64,000 bases of DNA from Planctomycetaceae bacterium. GTDB taxonomy: Bacteria > Planctomycetota > UBA1135 > GCA-002686595. The stretch's first letter is position 1, and each line of letters opens with the position of its first letter. A model generated the notes under the pieces. The model did not search any database and was not told where the DNA came from. It saw only the letters and a program-made list of their open reading frames with translations. The translations under genes were made by a program, and so were the position numbers. The DNA lies in contig WGMC01000015.1 of assembly GCA_016125265.1 (NCBI GenBank), forward strand, positions 161,657-225,656, in the 5' to 3' direction. Of this stretch, positions 61,536 to 64,000 are shown in pieces.

Positions 61536-62816
61536 GTGACCCCTTCCAGCCAGACCCCTTCCAGCCAGACCCCGTCCAGTCAGACCCCCGCCGCGGCCCT
61601 GGAGCAGCGCCTCGGATCGGTGGGCCGGGACCTGGAGCGCACGCTGTCCGCCCTGCTCGCCCACCTGCCCTCCGCCCAGGGGGGTCCCCAGCGCCTGGCC
61701 GCCGAGCTGGGGCTCGACAAGGTTCTGGCCAGCCGCCTCCTGAAGGCGCTGCGGTCCGGCGACCCCTATATGGTGCTGCACCAACTGCCGGGGCCGGCGC
61801 CGCTCCAGCGCCTGGTGCGGGCCGCCGCCGACCGGGGCGCCCCGGACGCCGAGGTGCTGGCCGCCAGCAACGCGGTCGAGGCGTTCGCGGAGTTGATCCG
61901 CTCCCAACTCGGCGACCGCGGCTACCTCGACGCGATCCTGGCCGCCTACGTGCCCGAGGCGCGGCGCGAGGCCGAGCTGCGCTCCAAACAGACCGCCTGG
62001 CGCGCCCTCAGCCAGATCAAGGGCGTCACGGCGGAACTCAACCTCTCCACCGTGCTGCTGCACCCCTCCGACGACGGCCAGCACGTGGACATCGTGTGGG
62101 TCTTCGGCCTGCTCGGCCTGCGCCGCCTGCGCCCTGGCGCGCCGGTGCAGTTTGCGACGCGGCGCTTCTCGAAAGAGCCCAACGCGCGCCAGCCTTCGAC
62201 CCTCGACGGCACGCCGGTATCCGACCTCGAAAGCCTGCGCCTCAACCACTTCTGCAGCGCGCGCCCCGCCCAACTCGACGTGCACCACGCCGGCGACGTC
62301 GTGCACTACCGCCTGGGCGGCGACGACTTTGGGCCCGGCAGCGAAGTCGACTTCCTCCTAGCCGAAGCCAACTTCAAGGAGATCCAGCGCTACGTGCCAA
62401 AAGATCTGGGCCGCCGCGGCTACGTCTTCAGCGAGGTCTCGACCCCCGCGCGCCACCTGATCTTCGACGTGCTCGTGCACGTCGACGTGTACCCCGGGTC
62501 CGAGCCCGAACTCGCGATCTACGACACCGCCCTCAACGGCGCCGCCGACGTCAACGACCGCACGCGCGACGTGGACCGCCTCGACCTGCTCGAGACCGTC
62601 ATTCCCCTAGGCACCGGCCCCGCCCGCCTGCGCGCCGCCGGCGCCCCGCGCTACGCCGATCTGCTGCGCCACGTGTTCGAACGCACCCGCTGGAACGCGA
62701 GCCGCTTTCGCGGCTACCGCGTCGAAATCGACTACCCCCTCTACGGCTCACAAGTCGCGCTCTCCTTCGACCCCCCGAGCCCGCCCACTCCGACCGCGCC
62801 CCGGTCGGGAGCCTGA
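61536..62816 (+). CDS. Uncharacterised protein with helix-turn-helix-like N-terminus
   Basis: A protein of 426 residues from the GTG at 61536 (444 from a GTG at 61482). It begins with a short 15-bp DNA repeat encoding TPSSQ units. Then QRLAAELGLDKVLASRLLKAL looks like a winged helix. The rest (about residues 80-420) has no family I recognise but is conserved-looking, with a regular alpha/beta pattern. No signal peptide, so cytoplasmic. It could be a transcription regulator with an unknown sensor domain. Confidence 0.6.
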   Translation: MTPSSQTPSSQTPSSQTPAAALEQRLGSVGRDLERTLSALLAHLPSAQGGPQRLAAELGLDKVLASRLLKALRSGDPYMVLHQLPGPAPLQRLVRAAADRGAPDAEVLAASNAVEAFAELIRSQLGDRGYLDAILAAYVPEARREAELRSKQTAWRALSQIKGVTAELNLSTVLLHPSDDGQHVDIVWVFGLLGLRRLRPGAPVQFATRRFSKEPNARQPSTLDGTPVSDLESLRLNHFCSARPAQLDVHHAGDVVHYRLGGDDFGPGSEVDFLLAEANFKEIQRYVPKDLGRRGYVFSEVSTPARHLIFDVLVHVDVYPGSEPELAIYDTALNGAADVNDRTRDVDRLDLLETVIPLGTGPARLRAAGAPRYADLLRHVFERTRWNASRFRGYRVEIDYPLYGSQVALSFDPPSPPTPTAPRSGA

Positions 62817-62881
62817 CGAGACCACGCGCTGCTCGTCACCCTGAAGACCAGAAGCGCGTGTCCGTCGGGACGAACCAAGCG

Positions 62882-64000
62882 CTACAGCCCGAGCAACACC
62901 GTCATCTTGCCGCCGACGGAACACGCAACGACGAGATCGATCTTCCCGTTGCCGTCGACGTCTCCCGCCGCGATGTCCAGGGGCCCTCGACCGACAGGGT
63001 GCTTGCCGCAGTTCGTGAACCCACCCGCGCCATCGCCACAGAGCACGGTCACCGTGTCACCATCGCGATTGGCCACGGCCAGGTCGATGTCGCCATCGCC
63101 GTCGAGGTCCGCGGCCACCACACTCTCGGGGAAACGCCCGGTTTGGTAGGCCTGGGTCATCGGAAAGTTGCCAGTGCCGTCGTTGAGCAACACGACGATC
63201 CCGTTCTGGCCCCGACCGCACACGACCAGGTCGAGGCCGTTCACGCCGTCGAAATCGGCCGCCGCCACCTCGGCGTAGCCGCCGGCGAGCACGAGCTCGT
63301 TGCTCGCGCTTCCCCCGGGCCAGTTGCTGCGCGCCAGCCCCGTACCGCCGGTCACGAAGGTCGACACGGCGCCCTGTCCGCCGACATCGGCGAAGATCAT
63401 GCGCGCTTCGAAGGCGTAGGTCCCGGGCGCGTCCTCGAACGAGACATTGCCGAACGCCCCGGCGCCATTGTTGATGCCGAAGTCCAGGTACCAGCTACTG
63501 AAATCGCGGACCAGCAGCACGGAATCGGGATCCCCGTCGCCATCTACGTCGGTAAAGCCGACTGCGTGTTGACTCCCACCGAGGGTCGGCAGGAAAGAGC
63601 CGGGGCTGAAGGAGACGTCGCCGTTGCCGACGTAGAACTGCGGGCTGAACAGCGGGGAAAGCCCCACGTCCAAGTCGCCATCGCCGTCGAAGTCCTCCTG
63701 GGCGATCGCGACCGATTCCATCTCGCCGAGCTCGGCCAGGCCCGCTTGCACTTCGACCTTCAACTGCGAGCCTGTCAGCCCCACGGTCCACAAGTCGTAG
63801 ACGCCGGGGAACACGTTCGACACCAGCATGATGTCGTCCGTCGGGCCGCTGTCGAGGGGACTGACCAGCACGCGCGTGGGAGTGACGTGACCCCGATCCT
63901 TGGTCCAGTCGCTATGAGAGTGGAACGGGTTGTTGGGGTTGGTCAGGTGCGGGGGTGTGCGCCCGCAGGTGGAGCGTAGCGGAGCCGGAGGGCGCACACC
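62882..64000 (-). CDS. VCBS/FG-GAP-repeat secreted protein, 5' part outside window
   Basis: At least 371 residues, open to the window edge. It has VCBS-type calcium-binding repeats (AQEDFDGDGDLDVGL, TDVDGDGDPDSVLL, ADLDGDGDIDLAVA, GDVDGNGKIDLVVA) spaced by propeller strands. No signal peptide is present in this part, so the true start probably lies upstream. Probably a surface propeller protein. Stop is TAG. Confidence 0.75.
   Translation of the reverse strand, partial: GVRPPAPLRSTCGRTPPHLTNPNNPFHSHSDWTKDRGHVTPTRVLVSPLDSGPTDDIMLVSNVFPGVYDLWTVGLTGSQLKVEVQAGLAELGEMESVAIAQEDFDGDGDLDVGLSPLFSPQFYVGNGDVSFSPGSFLPTLGGSQHAVGFTDVDGDGDPDSVLLVRDFSSWYLDFGINNGAGAFGNVSFEDAPGTYAFEARMIFADVGGQGAVSTFVTGGTGLARSNWPGGSASNELVLAGGYAEVAAADFDGVNGLDLVVCGRGQNGIVVLLNDGTGNFPMTQAYQTGRFPESVVAADLDGDGDIDLAVANRDGDTVTVLCGDGAGGFTNCGKHPVGRGPLDIAAGDVDGNGKIDLVVACSVGGKMTVLLGL

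Noticed and set aside
61482..63979. An 836-residue plus-strand protein
   Set aside because: It is a composite of an off-frame reading of the gene at 61536-62816 and antisense of the VCBS-repeat gene.

Overview
The window is very GC-rich and reads as a piece of a Planctomycetota-type chromosome (inference). The signs are: a Ser/Thr kinase with TPR-like repeats near an ECF sigma factor of the planctomycete kind, several secreted FG-GAP and BNR propeller proteins, twin-arginine Gfo/Idh and sugar-isomerase proteins next to a formylglycine-enzyme-like protein, and many four-base ATGA/GTGA overlaps between neighbouring genes.

Layout. 1-4.7 kb: the edge of a secreted protein, then a four-gene amidoligase operon (C39-like peptidase, RimK-type ATP-grasp, GCS2-type ligase, N-formylglutamate amidohydrolase). 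5-9.4 kb: sulfate activation (cysD, cysNC) and leuB. 9.4-10 kb: a non-coding element bounded by inverted repeats, with a second copy at 24.75-25.3 kb. 10-15.6 kb: a pseudopilin and a sugar-metabolism/peptidase operon. 15.6-21.6 kb: an ABC transporter operon with three related DUF3299-like proteins. 21.7-30.5 kb: polyphosphate kinase 2, DoxX, a NagB-like protein, thiD, a UvrD helicase, an esterase, and ribosomal proteins L33 and L28. 51.5-64 kb: a GST, the kinase, the ECF factor and the propeller proteins.

The most unusual part is 30.9-48.2 kb. A tRNA-like gene on the minus strand (36005 to 35633) folds into a normal 77-nt type I cloverleaf with anticodon UCA, complementary to the stop codon UGA. 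This holds only if a 292-nt insertion in its D-loop, flanked by CAAG on both sides, is removed. It has C35 and G73, both compatible with arginine-type tRNA identity. Divergent from it, 121 bp away, is a full-length but diverged arginyl-tRNA synthetase paralogue. Downstream of the tRNA on the same strand is a tight four-gene operon (GNAT acyltransferase, haem-oxygenase-like di-iron oxidase, penicillin-amidase-like acylase, BtaA-like aminocarboxypropyl transferase) that could plausibly make a modified amino acid. About 4.3 kb further on, a small secreted-protein gene (40589 to 40314) has a good ribosome-binding site, a signal peptide and two in-frame UGA codons, both in the context Pro-Thr-UGA. 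Coding character continues through both to a TAG stop. Together these suggest a genetic-code-expansion cassette comparable in logic to the pyl system: amino-acid synthesis, dedicated synthetase, UGA-reading tRNA and a UGA-containing target. The tRNA fold, synthetase, operon and in-frame UGAs are seen directly. That they form one system, and the identity of the amino acid, is inference.

Next to it lie NfuA, a degenerate radical-SAM/SPASM-like protein, and a separate radical-SAM/SPASM enzyme with a 253-residue precursor carrying 19 cysteines at a near-octad spacing, which is a candidate new RiPP. A TIR-transmembrane-repeat protein closes the accessory region. Stop-codon use there leans towards TAG, while TGA dominates the rest of the window.
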